Assembly: GCF_003590095.1 (NCBI RefSeq)
Contig: NC_039491.1
Location: 5,890,001-5,954,000, forward strand
Direction: 5' to 3'
Length of the DNA: 64,000 bases
Source of the DNA: Trichoplusia ni
Taxonomy: Eukaryota > Arthropoda > Insecta > Lepidoptera > Noctuidae
Positions 31,171 through 45,153 of the stretch are shown piece after piece; the first letter of the stretch is position 1; every line of letters begins with the position of its first letter. The position numbers and the translations under genes are program-made. Below the pieces are notes generated by a model that worked only from the letters and a program-made list of their open reading frames with translations, was not told the origin of the DNA and made no database searches.

Positions 31171-34100
31171 TAACCACTAACCAACTTACTTAACCTTAAT
31201 GTTGTTCTTCAGGGAAAGACAAAATAATACCGTCAAAAATAATAATTCTAGACTTATTTCGTGTTATTGTTTACTTTCAAAGAAAAACGCGGTATATTAG
31301 GATGCTTAAAAAACGTGGAATAACATTCATAAGAGATATTATTAGGAGGCTTGAGTTGATAAACGGGTTCTCTCACATGGTGTTAACACGATGATATATT
31401 ACACAATTTTCTTTACGAGCAAAACGGATTTATAACAACGCGACGCCAGAGTTTTGAGCACACAATGTTTCAGCTAAAATCTTTTGTTATTCAATGTACC
31501 TGTTCGTGAATATGTGGCTTCGGGTATAAAGTTTATGTTAATCAAGCGATATTATGTATTATTAAGATAAAATACCTATATTTGTTACACGTTAATGTGT
31601 AAGATATCGATAAATTATGAACGCGATTTTAAATCATCAATTTAGAGACACTTTCGTTAACTTGTATCGGATTGAGTAATGTGGGATTGATGAACTGTGT
31701 TAAAACAATTAAGTTGAATTTAAATAGTAACTAACTTGTTACAAAAATTTGACTAATACTCGTCGTGAACTTTAATACTCACCAATTACATGTAGTACAC
31801 TACGGACGTTGTCTTCATAAGTCAGACTTTCAATAAAAAAAACGAATAAAAAAAAAAAAACAGTTTGGTCCAACCATCAAAACATTCATTTAATAACACT
31901 ACATATTTTGAAAGTGATTTTAACTTTAAAAAACTGGCCTTATATTTCGTCTCAGGTAAAAGTATAGTATTTCAAAAAGGGAAATCGGTGGCAAAAGAAA
32001 TAACTAAAAACATATTTCACAGCGTCACGTACGAACCTAATACTGCTGGCAATCATAAAATGAAACATCATAAGGGGAATAAAAACTGAAAAGAGGTCGT
32101 AACGACCGAGGACGGGGTCTTAACAAATCGTTGGTCATCATTCAAGGTTATGGCCTTAGGGTGTTTGGACCTCCGGTGCCCTGTGGACGAAGATAAGTCG
32201 GTGTTTCATTGTGTGCAAGCAAACGATAACGTTCGCTGTTCGATTTATTATAAATTGAGGTCTGGTAAGCCCCAGTCTTATTAGCCGGCATAATGGTCAG
32301 CTATCTGAAAAGGATACATATTGTGTGGAACCATTGGCCGGCGGAATGTTTAGACGTATTGTTGCTTTTCCCTTTATTGGGTTGTGGAGAAAAATTGTGG
32401 TTGGTTCGGTGTTGAGATGCAGTATTGGTTGTTATGATCAGCTTTGTAGCTATTTTTATCTGGGTAGTTATAGTAGGAAGAATAGAAAATACGTTAGAGG
32501 AGAATAAGTGGAGGCAAATTAAAAAAGGGAAAATTGAATTTTAGTAATAGTATTTGTGTACAAAAATAACTGTTAAACATTTCATTATGTTAATATAACC
32601 AGTAATTAACTGTAAAAATGTTAATAAAAAAAAACTTGAAAATGAAATTGCTATTTTATTTTAAAACAAATTATTTGAACTTATTTTAAACTGAAAGCAG
32701 CAATTTTAAGTGATCGAATTCGAGCAGATAGTATAACGTTGCTCTAAAACAGTTTTAAATAAAATTGTTAGTCAGGCGACATAAACAAATAAATTTCGAT
32801 AATCTTTATCTTTTTGACAAAATAAATATTTTTATTATACTCTATTTTCTCTATACTAATATTGAAAAAAATATATTACCGAGGTTAACTCATTCAAAAA
32901 TAAATTCAAAGTCTTCTTAAGAAAAAACGAAAACATTCATATAAGCTTGATCAGCACTACTATACAGCAAGTGAATTAAAAAAAATAAAAGTCACCAAAA
33001 TCATCATTAAAAGTTTAGCTACTCAAAGATTTCAAAGCTTACACGATTATCTCAACATCTCTGATTAATGTCCTTCATTATTCGAGCCTAACTTTGTGAA
33101 TCGGAAACTTTTAAAAACAATTTGTCTAATGGAGAGAAAATCTGTCACTGACGAAAAACAAAGGAAAAGTTTCACATCAAAAGGAATGGTTTAAGTCTTT
33201 GGAGAGTTTTATCTGTGCATTAAATGTTGTCTTTAAATTCGTGACCATTATTTCCTTACGAATAAATTTTGTTACGTTTCATGAAAATTAGGAAACAAAA
33301 ACAAACACAACAATGTTATTTTTTTGTATTAAGAGATACAAAAAACATCTTAGTGTCGAGGTTATCTAGAATTATCAGCATCAATGAAAATAAATTATAG
33401 TTCCCAAGCAATGTTATATTATTTTTTGTTTGTGAGCACGTAAGAAAATTACTTATTTTAAGTTTTAATTTCTGCGTCTCAGCTTGCTTGTTTACATATG
33501 TTTAATGGTGTACGTGGAACATACCTACGCTTTATTCTTCCATGATTCTACCTACTCATATGTTTTTTACATCGTCATCATCATTCCCCTGCCCTAATAT
33601 ATTTTTTACATATGACCAAAAAATACAACCAGTAACAAATCTAGTGATAAAATTCGATATAATAATTGCCTACTACAATATATTCCATACCTAATAGTAT
33701 CACAATTCATTGGCTCCAGTGACCTAATCCAGTAATCTATTTACATTGTTTATACGTGTTTTTAACAAATATTTACGTTCAGTGTGGCTCGCAGTCGTAA
33801 TCGTACGTCAGGATTTAAGCTGATGTTAAAATAAATACCAGAGGCAAATCCAGCGATGTATGCACCCTTGGTTATAATGTTGGCGACAAAAATACGCTGA
33901 ACGCTTATCAACTGTCAACTTCGGGAAACACTATAAAAAGTATATTCCTATGAATTAACACTTTATTAAAATATGGAAAAACTTTGCGTGGTACAGATAA
34001 AAATGATTTTTGACAAAACTATTTCACCGAAACAATTTTAACCGATTAAAATTTAACCGATCAATTAATTTGTCTCAACTAGTTTAAATAATTTTCACGA

Positions 34101-37100
34101 TTATTCTTAAATTGCACAAATAAAATTAAAATTTAAGGGTGAGTAGAGTCTGGTGGATAAACGAACAGACATCACTTTGATTGAAATACTGATTAACTCA
34201 AAGCTTTCCGTATATTTCTGTAATACAACAATGTAACAACTTAGGTGTGTTGTAATATAAGGACACGTAATCCCCTTTTCCAAAAAGGTTAGTTGTATCG
34301 TACAGATTGAGTTTATTTCCATTAGTATTACAAGGTTTACTATTTAATTACGTCGTAAAGGCTAAACTCGGGATAAAGTTCTGTGCTTTATTACTTTTCA
34401 TGCCTAAGGAAAGGAAAAATAGGTCCCTGATTCACCTATAAATTAACAAGACTAATAAGCTACGTATCTGTGTTATGCCTATTATCGCCAGTGTAATTTA
34501 TAATCTAGAGTCAGATTGACCTTATATAGACAACCTTATGATGTCAGTGCCGATGCAAGTAGTGACCAAGCTAGTGTGGTAGGTACTTATACTACATTTA
34601 TTAATTATTAGCTGATAGTTACAAAATTTTACTAAGTTAATGCCAAAAATATTTCATGAAATAGCTAATATTTTCCATAGTTTATACGCACCGCTTTCCG
34701 CGTGCAATGCGGTATGCCTGTACGTTCATTTCCCGAGTTCATTCGTACGATTCATGCGATTATAGCCATTACATCTGATGTATGCTGTGTTTAAATTTTA
34801 TGGTATAGGCACTAGAATTTTTGGATTTTTCTATCAGAACCCGCCACATGTGAATGTGTTGAAAGCTGATCCGATTTTTCTGAACTAATGAATTTCAATA
34901 CGAATTCATATGGTCTGCTTCCTTCTATAGATTTCATTTTGTGCTTCCGATATTCCATATTGTTACATTTTCCGTACATACTACATTCACTAATATTCCA
35001 TAGAAAAATTATATGTTCATGATTATTATGATTTAAAATTGCTGTTCTATTTGCTTTGCTTATATATGGTAGAGTATTTTATGTCTTGCACAAAAATAAA
35101 TTCGCCTAAAAACACAATGCAAAAAGCACTATTCAGCTGAATACTATGCATTATTGATACATCCTTTTAACTTCACTGCACAAAAAGTTTTGGTTTTGGT
35201 ACGGTGCGTTCCTGTTTCCGTTTCGTAAAATAGTTTGCTAACTAAGCTAAAAATGCAGGTCCAGTTTTCAATTTTATTTTGCTTCTAGCTTTTTCGTTGC
35301 ACGTGATTACATGAATACGTACTAAGAAATTAACAAGTGCTTACTTCCAAAAATGTACAACGCACACTTTATTCTTGCAGTCGCAGTTCAACTGTTGCAA
35401 ATGGTTAACATTAAGCCACAGTCAAGTGCGTTTAATTGCATCTTTACAGCGAAAACATTAAAGTCCAGAATACCTATTTCCAAGATTTGAAATAAAATCT
35501 TATCTAGAACAATGTAGCTAAATGTAACGATAGAAACAAAGCAACAAAAGGTCATTACATATTACAAAACGGGAACGCGAAAGCAATAAATTCAGTAACG
35601 ATGCTATAATCTAACAAACTAAGTGTGTAAAACTGGAGCATTTAAAATTTATCTTTGGAAAATATTACCCACTTTTGGGCGAAGGAAACCAGCTAACTCT
35701 GCAAACTAATGTTGCAGCCAACTTACCTCGGTATAAAAAGAAACGAGCCAACGTAATATTCCTTGGGGAATGTAATTTCTTTGTGAATAATATTTTTTTA
35801 AGTGCTCCGTGTCTAGCTAATTTTGAGATTGTGCTACTTTGTTTATGCTTTGAAAGTAAGTAGTTACCCTAAATAAATTAAATGTGTGGTCTCTTTTAAT
35901 GAATAAGGAGGTTACATTTTAGCCGTTTGAGAGTGTTAAGAGTTGTACTTTGCAGTTGTATATTTTTGAAAGCAAGGCTTTAAAAAAAAGCCTTTACAGT
36001 ATTATCCGTTTACTGTTTAATACCTGAATAAGTTTATATAGTTCTTATCAGATTGCGTTTTGTGTATTTCGTGCACTGGAATAATCAAATTATTAGGAAG
36101 TGAAATAAATGTCAAATATATCAACAGTATATGAACTAGTTGTAAATTTTGTTGTGTTACTAAAATAGGCCATGATTTCTGTATTCATATTTTTTTTTTA
36201 AACTACAATTAGCAATAATAAATTTGCAACAACATGTGTGTATCGCAAAATATAAGTAGATGAAAAAAATTACGTTAGTTACAAACACGTAAAAAAATAG
36301 TGTTTACTAAATACTTACTCGCACAATTTGAGGCGTCGTAACTTCGTTTACACTTAGTTCTGAAGTCTCACGTACTACCCTAGGGATCTCACTCCAAGAT
36401 AAGTGAATTGTAAACCGGCACACGTGACTGTGCACCATGGTGTGACTGCTATATCAAACAGACAATTTTCAAAGGTAATAAATATACTAGGAAAATTTAC
36501 AGCGGCGAGCAGAGTAGCTACTCGGACGAATGGTGAAGAAAACGTAAATGCGAAAGGGAAGAAACCTTTACAAAAGTTATAAAGCATTCGTGAAATAATA
36601 TTTAAAGAGAAAATATAGTGGGGGACTACTAGCAGGGGATAGGGAAACTACAGAGGGGGAGTTTCTTTTGTAACAATTATTATGTTTAAAAATCACACTA
36701 TTTCCTTTTTATCAGTGCTCTCCGTAGACGCCAGACTGCCTGTTGACAAATGACAATGACGGATATTAAAAAAAAAACAAACAACAATCTGATATCCAGA
36801 TTGTTTCTACTTTATTGTTTTTAATGTAGAAAAAGTTTATAGTCTTCAGTATAGTTTATTCTATCCTCAGAATAATTCTGGGTCAGTAAATTGTCGGCTG
36901 GCGTATGACAGAACAGCCGTTTGCGTACATTACGAATACTATTAGTCAGATTACTGGTGCAAATTGTAAATTAATGTCGTGACAAACAATTTAGCTGGCC
37001 AGTCGGTTTAATTAAAATACATCGGCATTCCAATTTGCGGTTTGAATTTATTTTAATGGTTAAGTAACGTAAAGTTTTGATTTGTTTTTTCTTTCGGAAA

Positions 37101-37442
37101 TGATTTTACATTACCATTGTTTTAATGGTCGAATTTCACATAACATAATATGATTATTTTATTATAACATTAAAGAGGAAAGCCGATTCATATGAATGAT
37201 AAAATACATTGAAGCTAGATCTTTTTGTGTTTGAAGGGCACACGGATATTGAACGTAAAATAATATATTTTGGGCCTAAAAACTTCCTAACTAGTAAATT
37301 ATAACAAACTCTCTTCCAGACTTTACCGAGATATATTTTATTAGAAAAAATGTTCAACTCAAAAGTTTTCTTTAGATGTGATTTGGCTGCTGAATTGAAA
37401 TTTTGAGGTGTTTAAATTTATAAAAATGATCTCTAGTAGAAA
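31171..37442. other. No gene recognised; one LINE-tail scrap
   Basis: AT-rich sequence with several poly(A)/poly(T) runs. A moderately GC-rich, CpG-containing block lies at about 32095-32345 and a similar one at 34685-34760; neither has coding structure. AACAATCTG and CAGATTGTT form a 9-bp hairpin at 36783-36805. Confidence 0.4.
33571..33597 (-). mobile_element. Scrap of the (ATG)n-tailed LINE 3' end
   Basis: The minus strand reads TAGGGCAGGGGAATGATGATG and so on, the same last 27 bases or so as the 93-bp insert at 15312-15404. Only the extreme 3' end survives, either an extreme 5' truncation or the remnant of a larger deletion. Confidence 0.6.
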
Positions 37443-37574
37443 CATCATCGGCCTAGCCTTTTTCCAACTATGTTGGGGTCGGCTTCCAGTCTAACCTGAT
37501 TCAGCTCGGCACCAGTGTTTTACAAGGAGCGACTGCGTATCTGACCTCCTCAGCCTAGTTACCTGGACAACAGA
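37443..37574 (-). mobile_element. 5'-truncated copy of the 5S-headed SINE
   Basis: Antisense copy matching the 3' 130 bases or so of the element at 3826-4182: CATCATC tail, CCTTTTTCCAACTATGTTGGGG, CCAGTGTTTTACAAGGAGCGA and GACCTCCTCAGCC. It stops at about 37574 before the 5S-like head. An ATTATTAGAATATTATT repeat follows directly. Substitutions relative to the other copies show it is an independent, older insertion. Confidence 0.75.
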
Positions 37575-40500
37575 GAATATTATTAGAATATTATTCCTAA
37601 ATTTTTACTAAGTTGTATAAGCGCGAGGTAAGCGCAATGTTTTGTTCATGAATTTTTATTGATTGATTAATTTCGAACAAAAGTTTTCGTCTCTGATTCT
37701 TTAGTTCCCTCCTACACTCGTCTATTTCGATCTCTACCAGATATAGTATTATAGGTAAAGTTTTTGCTCATCTATCACAACAGAGCCGAATTGGAGTGCA
37801 AAAAAAAAAAACTATACAACAGCTTTCAGAAAACTTTTAAAGTTTGAACCAAATAGAGTTAACGCCAAACCTAATAATGTTCGGATTTAAAATTTTACGT
37901 GCCAAAACTTTGGTGAGCCGTTTACTTTTAACGACGAATCGGCAGTTTTGGAATTTCACCGGCAATCCGAAATCGATTTAATCACGGGAATCATGCAAAG
38001 TTCCTCACAAAGTTTGTTTAAACTTTGGAACTGGAACAAATTGGAACAGCATGGCTTGCGGCTATGTATTAATAGCAGATTCATGACACCTACAATTTAG
38101 TTATGATTATTTCAAGATGTAGTACTTACTGGATGTGATAAAATTGCAGGAACTAACGTCAACTGAAATTCGGTTAATTTAATTTGACTCTATTTTTCAA
38201 TTTTATTATTTCGGACTTGATATGACATTAGTGTATAGCTATAATCATATACTACTCAAGTAATGATTTTTCTTTTTCAGATGAGACAAGGCTGCAGACA
38301 ACATTTTTGAGTTAACGCAAACAAAAATACTTACATAATATTTCTATAACGAAATTCACTATACGCCTATTGCTTAATTGTTGAAAAAGGTAAGCAAAAA
38401 AATAAATAAAAGTAATCAACTTTTATTTCTTTATTAAAAGATTATTTACGAATTTGCGTTTTCACTTTCAACATTTTTCAAAAGCTGTCTCATCTATAAT
38501 TTCTATATCAAACCAATAATGACTGTTCCATGCTCTTCAACTACTGACACAGTGCTTCTATCAAAACCACCTTTTGATAGAAAGTTCTACACAGTGTCGC
38601 TCTGTGCTACCCACCAAGAAGACTTACATAATCGTTACATAGGAACTAGACAAAGATATGGAACGCAAACGACAACAGAATTCTCAAATTGCAAGAATTC
38701 ATGTCATCTATGACGATAGAATCGTGACCATTTTGGATAATTGCATTTGAACTAGATTCGCTTTGGTAATGATTCTCTTTTGGTTGGATACAAGAACTTT
38801 GGTAACATTTTCAGTATTTTTTTTTAATTAATCCATTAAATTCGTTTACGTTCAACGGTTCTTATTAGTTTATTTTTTGACATTTTATTTATGAACGTGT
38901 CTTTCAAAAAATCCAAGATCATGCGCTAAGTATTTTAATTTGTATTTTTCAGGGGTTTTCACAAATATTCAAGTCACATGCACATGACATCCACACAAAT
39001 ATTCCTACCCGGGGATCAAACCCGCGACACTTTACGTGAGGTCTGGCGTGGAAACAAAAGACACTATGTCCTTTTATACGTATTCAAAGAAGTTTTAAAA
39101 ACGAAATAATTTCAGTATCAGATAAATAAAGATTATAAAACTTCTTTATTCTAGCAACACGCATACTTTTATCCGAATAGCTTTAAAACTGCAATCTTAT
39201 AAAAGCAACTCGTACTCAACTCGTATATCTTAAACTTGAGGACGCCATAAATGAAAGTACACTCAGGCTCGGTCTCACGTTGCAGTTTAAACATTTCAAT
39301 GCAGTTTTATTTGCTGTGTGCGAATGCTTTAAAAATACACACGATACTTGCGACGTAGCATCTAGCAACATGAATCAAAGAATATGTTAATAGATAAAAA
39401 GATGGTTTTTGGTTTCCATTTAAAGTTTTATTGAAATTAATTATTTGGAATGCATTGTTTTATTCGTGGTGGTGTTGTTATCTGATGTTTAATTACCCCA
39501 CAAACTCTTTAGATACCTCTGTCAAAGAAAATATTTTATGTTGTTTCACAATTTTGTTTTGTTTTATTTGAATAAGGTAAAAAAATGCAAACCTCATTTG
39601 GGTATTATATTTTCTCAAAGCTACGAGAATATTTACTCGTATCAAGCGCAATATTTAAGAAAAAAAAGCTCTCTAACATTGTAATTGTGAAACCTATCAA
39701 CAAAACGACAAATAACTTGACGGGAGATAACGTTTACATTTCAAGTGTTGCATCTAAAAAAATCTACAAGGAAAAAGATCTGCGTCTCAGAAATTTCATC
39801 GAAAACTCAATTGGGATTCCTGCCGCGTTCGCGATACGAGATCGATAAACGAAACGACCCCTTGCCTCTTGAAAAAGTAAGATTCACCGCTTTTGCTATT
39901 CAGAAAGCGAATCTTTGTCATTGAAAAAGAATACTAGTCGTACTTATGCAAGCGGTTGCGATAAAAAAGGATAAAATATGACGGTGGCTGCCGAATGGAA
40001 TTCTGATGCAGATGCGTTTAAAACGTGAAGGTTTACGATCCCTGACATGCTTGTGAGATTGTTTGGGTTCCGATCATCGATATTTTTGTTGTAGCGAAAA
40101 CAGTTGCATTTAGCATAAGCTCTTTATACGAGTGTGTAGGGTTTTTGAAATTGTTGTTACCATTGGCTAATTATAAATTCATTGAGTCTCTTATATTACG
40201 CCATATTAATTGTTTACTTCTTAAATTAATATATATGATTTATGCACCTAACTAATAACCACGAAAGCTTTTAAGCATTTTTGTAAGATTTTGGTTAACT
40301 GAACCGTTGAGAATAAAGTTGTTAATCACACAATTGTGAAACATATTTTTACTTTTTTCTGTTACGTTCACAAATAGTAATAACTGGAATAGGATGGAAA
40401 TGAGATAAATACAACGAATAATGAGTGCATTTTTGCGTACATAATAATTCAGACGTTGATAACAAAATCTGTATCTTACACACTCAAAATAGAGTTCAAA

Positions 40501-43500
40501 TTCAACTGCAAATTATTGTCTCTGTCGCCTGGATGGCGCTGTTGTAGGCTTTAATAACTAACAGTGAACAAGTCAAAAGAGCGTGATAAAGAATTTACAT
40601 TTAATGAAGGAGTACTAAGTGCAGACGCAGACTGGCGAGAATACGTTGCGGGGAAATTTGCATTTTTATGAAAAATTCTATGAATGACATAGCCGGTCAC
40701 GTCGCGCTTCGTTCTAAAAGAATATATTCATTTTGTTTCTGACAAAGCTTGCCTTAACACAAGTTTCGTGCGTATTTTATTCGCACTGTAGAGGGTAGAA
40801 TGCATTCGTCCGACGTTTTATGAACGAGAAATTCAGGAATCGAACGGAAACTGCTACTTGGCTCGCTGCCAATGGACCGTCAGTTTACGTTCGAGTTAAA
40901 TGCCTTTTTTAGATTTTTCGTAGGGTATATTTGTCTTGGGGTAAAGGATTTGTCGAAATTCTTGTTGGCGTATTTTGGCAAATATTGAGTTGAAAATAGT
41001 TTGATTGGTTCCCTCTAGACTTTTGTTTTCTCTATATCAACTGAATTGAGAAGTGAAAAAGTTCTGTGCTGCACTGAGACCCCGTATGTATGTATATAAC
41101 AAGGAATAAAATTGCTCCATAGCAATTATAATTTCATATGAAAGTTTGCGTAAAAACGTGATACCCAAAAAAATGACATAATTATGTTTTAAGATACAGA
41201 TATTTTCGAGAATAAGTCAAGTTCATTAAAAGAAAAAACTTTTTTATTAAATTAACTAATAAAAGTTTTTTACTGACTATTATGATGTTCAGCTTATTTC
41301 CAAGGGTCTCTTACTTCAAACAAAGTATTATGTAGGTAATGTTACTACTTGCCTTAGGATAATGCATACTTAATCCAGTGTCGCATCGGCTCATGATTAA
41401 GAACTCCGATTAAATTGAAACTAGGCGAGCAATTCCGATAAAACGCGAGAGTACTGCGATACCAGGCACCTTAATACAATACACCTTTCAACAACAAAAT
41501 CATAGTTTCGCAGTATTAAATCCGTCTTACCAAACTTATATTGAAGTGGAAAGCTTCCTTAAAACTGGTTCACTTTCAAGAATGCTTTACAAAAGTCCAT
41601 ACTTAAACTTAAAACTTAATTTAATTCGCAACAATGGAGGCCCTTGTTCACGTACATGGGACTAACTAACTGAGACTGAATTCGTTAAACGTTAGGTAAC
41701 CAGATTGTAACTTAAATCCAGTTAACGTGCCCCTGCAATTAACTAGCAGGTGAGGACGTGTGGCAAATAAGCCCACTGAATAATGTGAAGTTTAAAGATA
41801 CCGAGATTTACTGGATTGTTGTGTTGTGGAAGATTTACTTCTCGTATATTCAAGGAAACATGTATCTTAATTACCTGCATGAAAAGGAAAGCGATTAATA
41901 TGATGATACAATTATTAGTATTCTTATTTCTATTATGAGTTTAAATCGAGTAGAGTTATTTTTAGTCCTTTACCAGTTACTTTACCTTCACCTTTAAACT
42001 TTTTAAGCCGACTTCAAAATTAACGTGTTTTTTCAATGTGACTAGTTAATATTTATTTATTTATGATAGACCAGGTACTTATTACGAAATGAGAATGGGA
42101 TATCTGGAGACCCCTAGAGGATATTTTTTGCAAGTATGGCCTTGCCCAAAACAGGAAATAAAGCTACTTGATGTTAAAATACACATAGTTGTGTTGACGA
42201 AACTGAAGGCCAAAGGTTTCTATCTAGATATTAATGTCTCTAAACCGCATCTAACATACGACTTCTATGCTAAGCGGGCAGCTCAGTAGCTGTGAGAGAT
42301 CGGCTTGTAACGTCAACCAGAACTTACCACGGTAAGTTCATAGATTTGTGACGTCTTAATAGAGTGCAGTCAGCAACAAGTGGCTGTAATGTAAATTAAG
42401 TATCGCAATTGAATATTGTGATTGTGAAAAAAGTGATTCACTAAAATTTTCTACAAACTATATTCTTGGCTGTTCGTAAATCTGGTAAACCCTTCGACTT
42501 TTGTTCTTTGTGTCTGACTATCTGTACTCAACAGTTGTTAATAATATATAAATATCGTGGATATCAACCTACTGGAAGATATCAATACACTTCCTGTTCT
42601 TGACAGACGGGTAAATTTTTTATATAAAAGTTCAAAGACAGCTTTTAGCTTTACAAGAGACAAGAACTTACTTTACTTTACTGACGAATCAATATTCTAG
42701 AACCAAAATTAATATGCAGTCATTTTCCAAACTGTCTTGTGGCCAACATTTTCTGCTGTCTTAGGCTAAAGTAAAATTTTCATAGCATCATCCGCCAAGG
42801 TGGAATAAGAAACTCGTAAAAGTCACATAATTTTAATCCACGAAGATTTTACTGCGTCAAAGAGCAAAATAAGCATAGCAACCCCATTTTATGCATCCAT
42901 AAACTTTAAATGATAGTATGTTATCTTTACTTTAATGAAAACATGTAAAACATTTTTACGAGTTCACGTAATAGCCAAAATTTATATAATAAGGGGTAGA
43001 TGCGTAAACATAAAAATAAAAATAATGTTAACTCTTGCCTATAAGTCAACAATTTGACCTTTATATCAGGAACATTCAATCTTATAATAACAATTCTTTC
43101 AAATATAAAACTAATGTGATGGATAACTTATGCAATCCGAAGGAAAATTAATCTGCATTTTTTTTCTTCCTCCATTTGTAAGAAACCTTCAGCGGTGCGT
43201 ATCGGACTTGAATTTGATCAGTTTTTCATCACGTACTTGAGTAACTTACTTAATTACTACACTAGTTACAAAAGGCACATTAGAAATACCGTTCTACACA
43301 AAAAATGACTGAAAAATTGATAGACTACTCGAAAACATTGAACCAACTAATTGTTTAACCCAAAACCCACAATCACGCGTCAATACTCCTTTAATGAAAG
43401 TGTTCACGCTAATGAAGCGTCGTAATGGCAATATCTAATACAATACGTAATACACACCGTTGACGTAACGACAAAGGTTAGTGCATTTGTGTAATATAAT

Positions 43501-44936
43501 CCATTTATCAGGTGAAGTCACGCACCATGAAACTGTGATTAGTTATCGCTTAATGATATTGTATACTGGTTATATGATCATATGGTCATATCGGAGTAAA
43601 TTGTCTAGTGTGTGTAATTGTGAATTGAGACCTACAAAGGTAATTGTTTGTATACCTTGTAATTAGATGAGATGGTAATGGGAATACTATTCGCTATTAA
43701 TTTAGACATGGTTTTGTAATATGGTATTTAATTAAAGAAATGTTATTTGTGTCAGGTTAATTACTAAAATATATTTTGATGTCTTATCTTAGATCAGTAA
43801 TCAGTACACTTTTTACTGACAAATTTCAACACACGTGATAAAAGAAAAAAACACGTATACAAGTTTTTACGGAAATTTATTTCAATCACCGAAGTCAATA
43901 ATTAGTACTTCTGTAACTATAATTTGTTTCAAAATTGTAAGCCTAATCAGCTAGAACATGTAATGTTAAGGTTTAGGGTTAAGACTGGACATACCATGAG
44001 TTCTTCTTTCTACAACATCCTTATTGATGAGATGATCAGGTCGTGAATTTCTCTTTACTTCAATTATTAACTCAATTAAACTCAACGAATTTCGAATCTC
44101 CTATATTAGTAATAATAGCTCATCGTTCCCAATGATCAGTGGTGCATGGCGTGTGGCGCCGAACGGATTACAAGCGGTCAACGGATAATTTGAGGGGCAA
44201 TATCCGCACTATTCCCACCAGCGCGGATAATGCGGATACGGATAACCGACAGACTTACTTACCCGGCTATACGGTTGTGATTGATGAAATTGACTCCAGT
44301 GTATTAAGTTAAATAAATTATTCGCGTCATTAAATATTCATACTAAGCTTTAATTTATAATTCTGATGAATTTGTTGTTATTCTTCAAAGGAAAGGCGAC
44401 TAAGAGATAGATAAATATAAAAAAGTTAAGGCAAAGTTGCACAAACATTACCATGACCTTATGACCTATGAACGTTAATATTCAACACCCTTACTTATTC
44501 TCCGCATATTATAAGCGAGTAGTTAAAAAAAATAGTTCGAAAGGCAAATATTTATTGAACACCTTCCTAACTCCTCTCATATTTGTTTTTCCGTAATATA
44601 CACGTGTTCTATAAACTGACACAGGTCCTAAAACATATTGTTAGTTCGCTAATCACGAGGCCGAAATTCGTGAGTTACTTATTAGTATTATCGAAATAAT
44701 TACAACCACTAGAACTAATACAGTTGCTGCCTTGGTCGTCGATCAGTGACCACACGATGTATATATATGTAGAAATTATTTTAAATTTTCGATACCTATT
44801 TCAGAATTCATTTACAGTTTTAATCTCATATTTTTTATTACACTTAAAGGTGTAGTAATAGTACGAAACAGTTCATTCTCTTAAATATTTCCCACTGCAT
44901 TGAATTTTAGTTAGACACGTTATAGATCTATACTAA
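37575..44936. other. No gene recognised
   Basis: AT-rich sequence. Noted: a SINE fragment at 38951-39052, a nested palindrome at 42310-42354 preceded by a 66-codon open frame (42089-42289) without family signature, and a GCGGATAATGCGGATACGGATA repeat-like stretch at about 44215-44240 following CAGTGGTGCATGGCG (44139-44153), which recalls hAT-type ends but has no partner end. Confidence 0.4.
38951..39052 (-). mobile_element. tRNA-derived SINE fragment (B box and body)
   Basis: On the minus strand: ACGCCAGACCTCACGTAAAG, then GTCGCGGGTTTGATCCCCGG (B box GGGTTTGATCCCC), then GGATGTCATGTGCATGTGAC and GTGAAAACCCC. This is a second SINE family, distinct from the one at 30932-31170. The A box end is missing, so the copy is 5'-truncated or broken. 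Confidence 0.65.
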
Positions 44937-45153
44937 TATATAAAGCTGAAGAGTTTGTTTGTTTGTTTGTTTGAACGCGCTAATCTCAGGAACTACTGGT
45001 CCAAATTGAAAAATTCTTTTTGTGTTGAATAGACCATTCATCGAGGAAGGCTTTAGGCTATAAACCATCACGCTGCGACTAATAGGAGCGAACATACTAA
45101 GGAAAATGTGAAAAAATTCTACCCACGGGGACGAAGTCGCGTGCAACAGCTAG
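44937..45153 (+). mobile_element. Complete 217-bp non-autonomous Helitron
   Basis: The element begins TCTATACTAATATATAAAGC and ends CAACAGCTAG. The flanks are A on the left (44936) and T on the right (45154), the A/T insertion site of Helitrons with no target duplication. A 3' hairpin is seen just before the end: CACG..GAC (45124-45132), loop GAA, GTC.CGTG (45136-45143), 6 nt before CTAG. A (GTTT)n run follows the 5' end. There is no coding capacity; rolling-circle movement would depend on a Rep/helicase encoded elsewhere. A 66-72-codon frame on the opposite strand is accidental. Confidence 0.85.

Noticed and set aside
39585..39848. 87-codon plus-strand frame
   Set aside because: Lys- and Ile-rich composition reflects AT-rich DNA; no domain signature or gene context.
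42089..42289. 66-codon frame as a possible gene
   Set aside because: No motif, no homologous family recognised, length expected by chance in this much sequence.
44139..44260. Possible hAT transposon end (CAGTGGTGCATGGCG) with GCGGATA repeats
   Set aside because: No matching opposite end and no 8-bp duplication could be found.
44928..45146. 72-codon minus-strand frame
   Set aside because: It lies wholly within the 217-bp Helitron.
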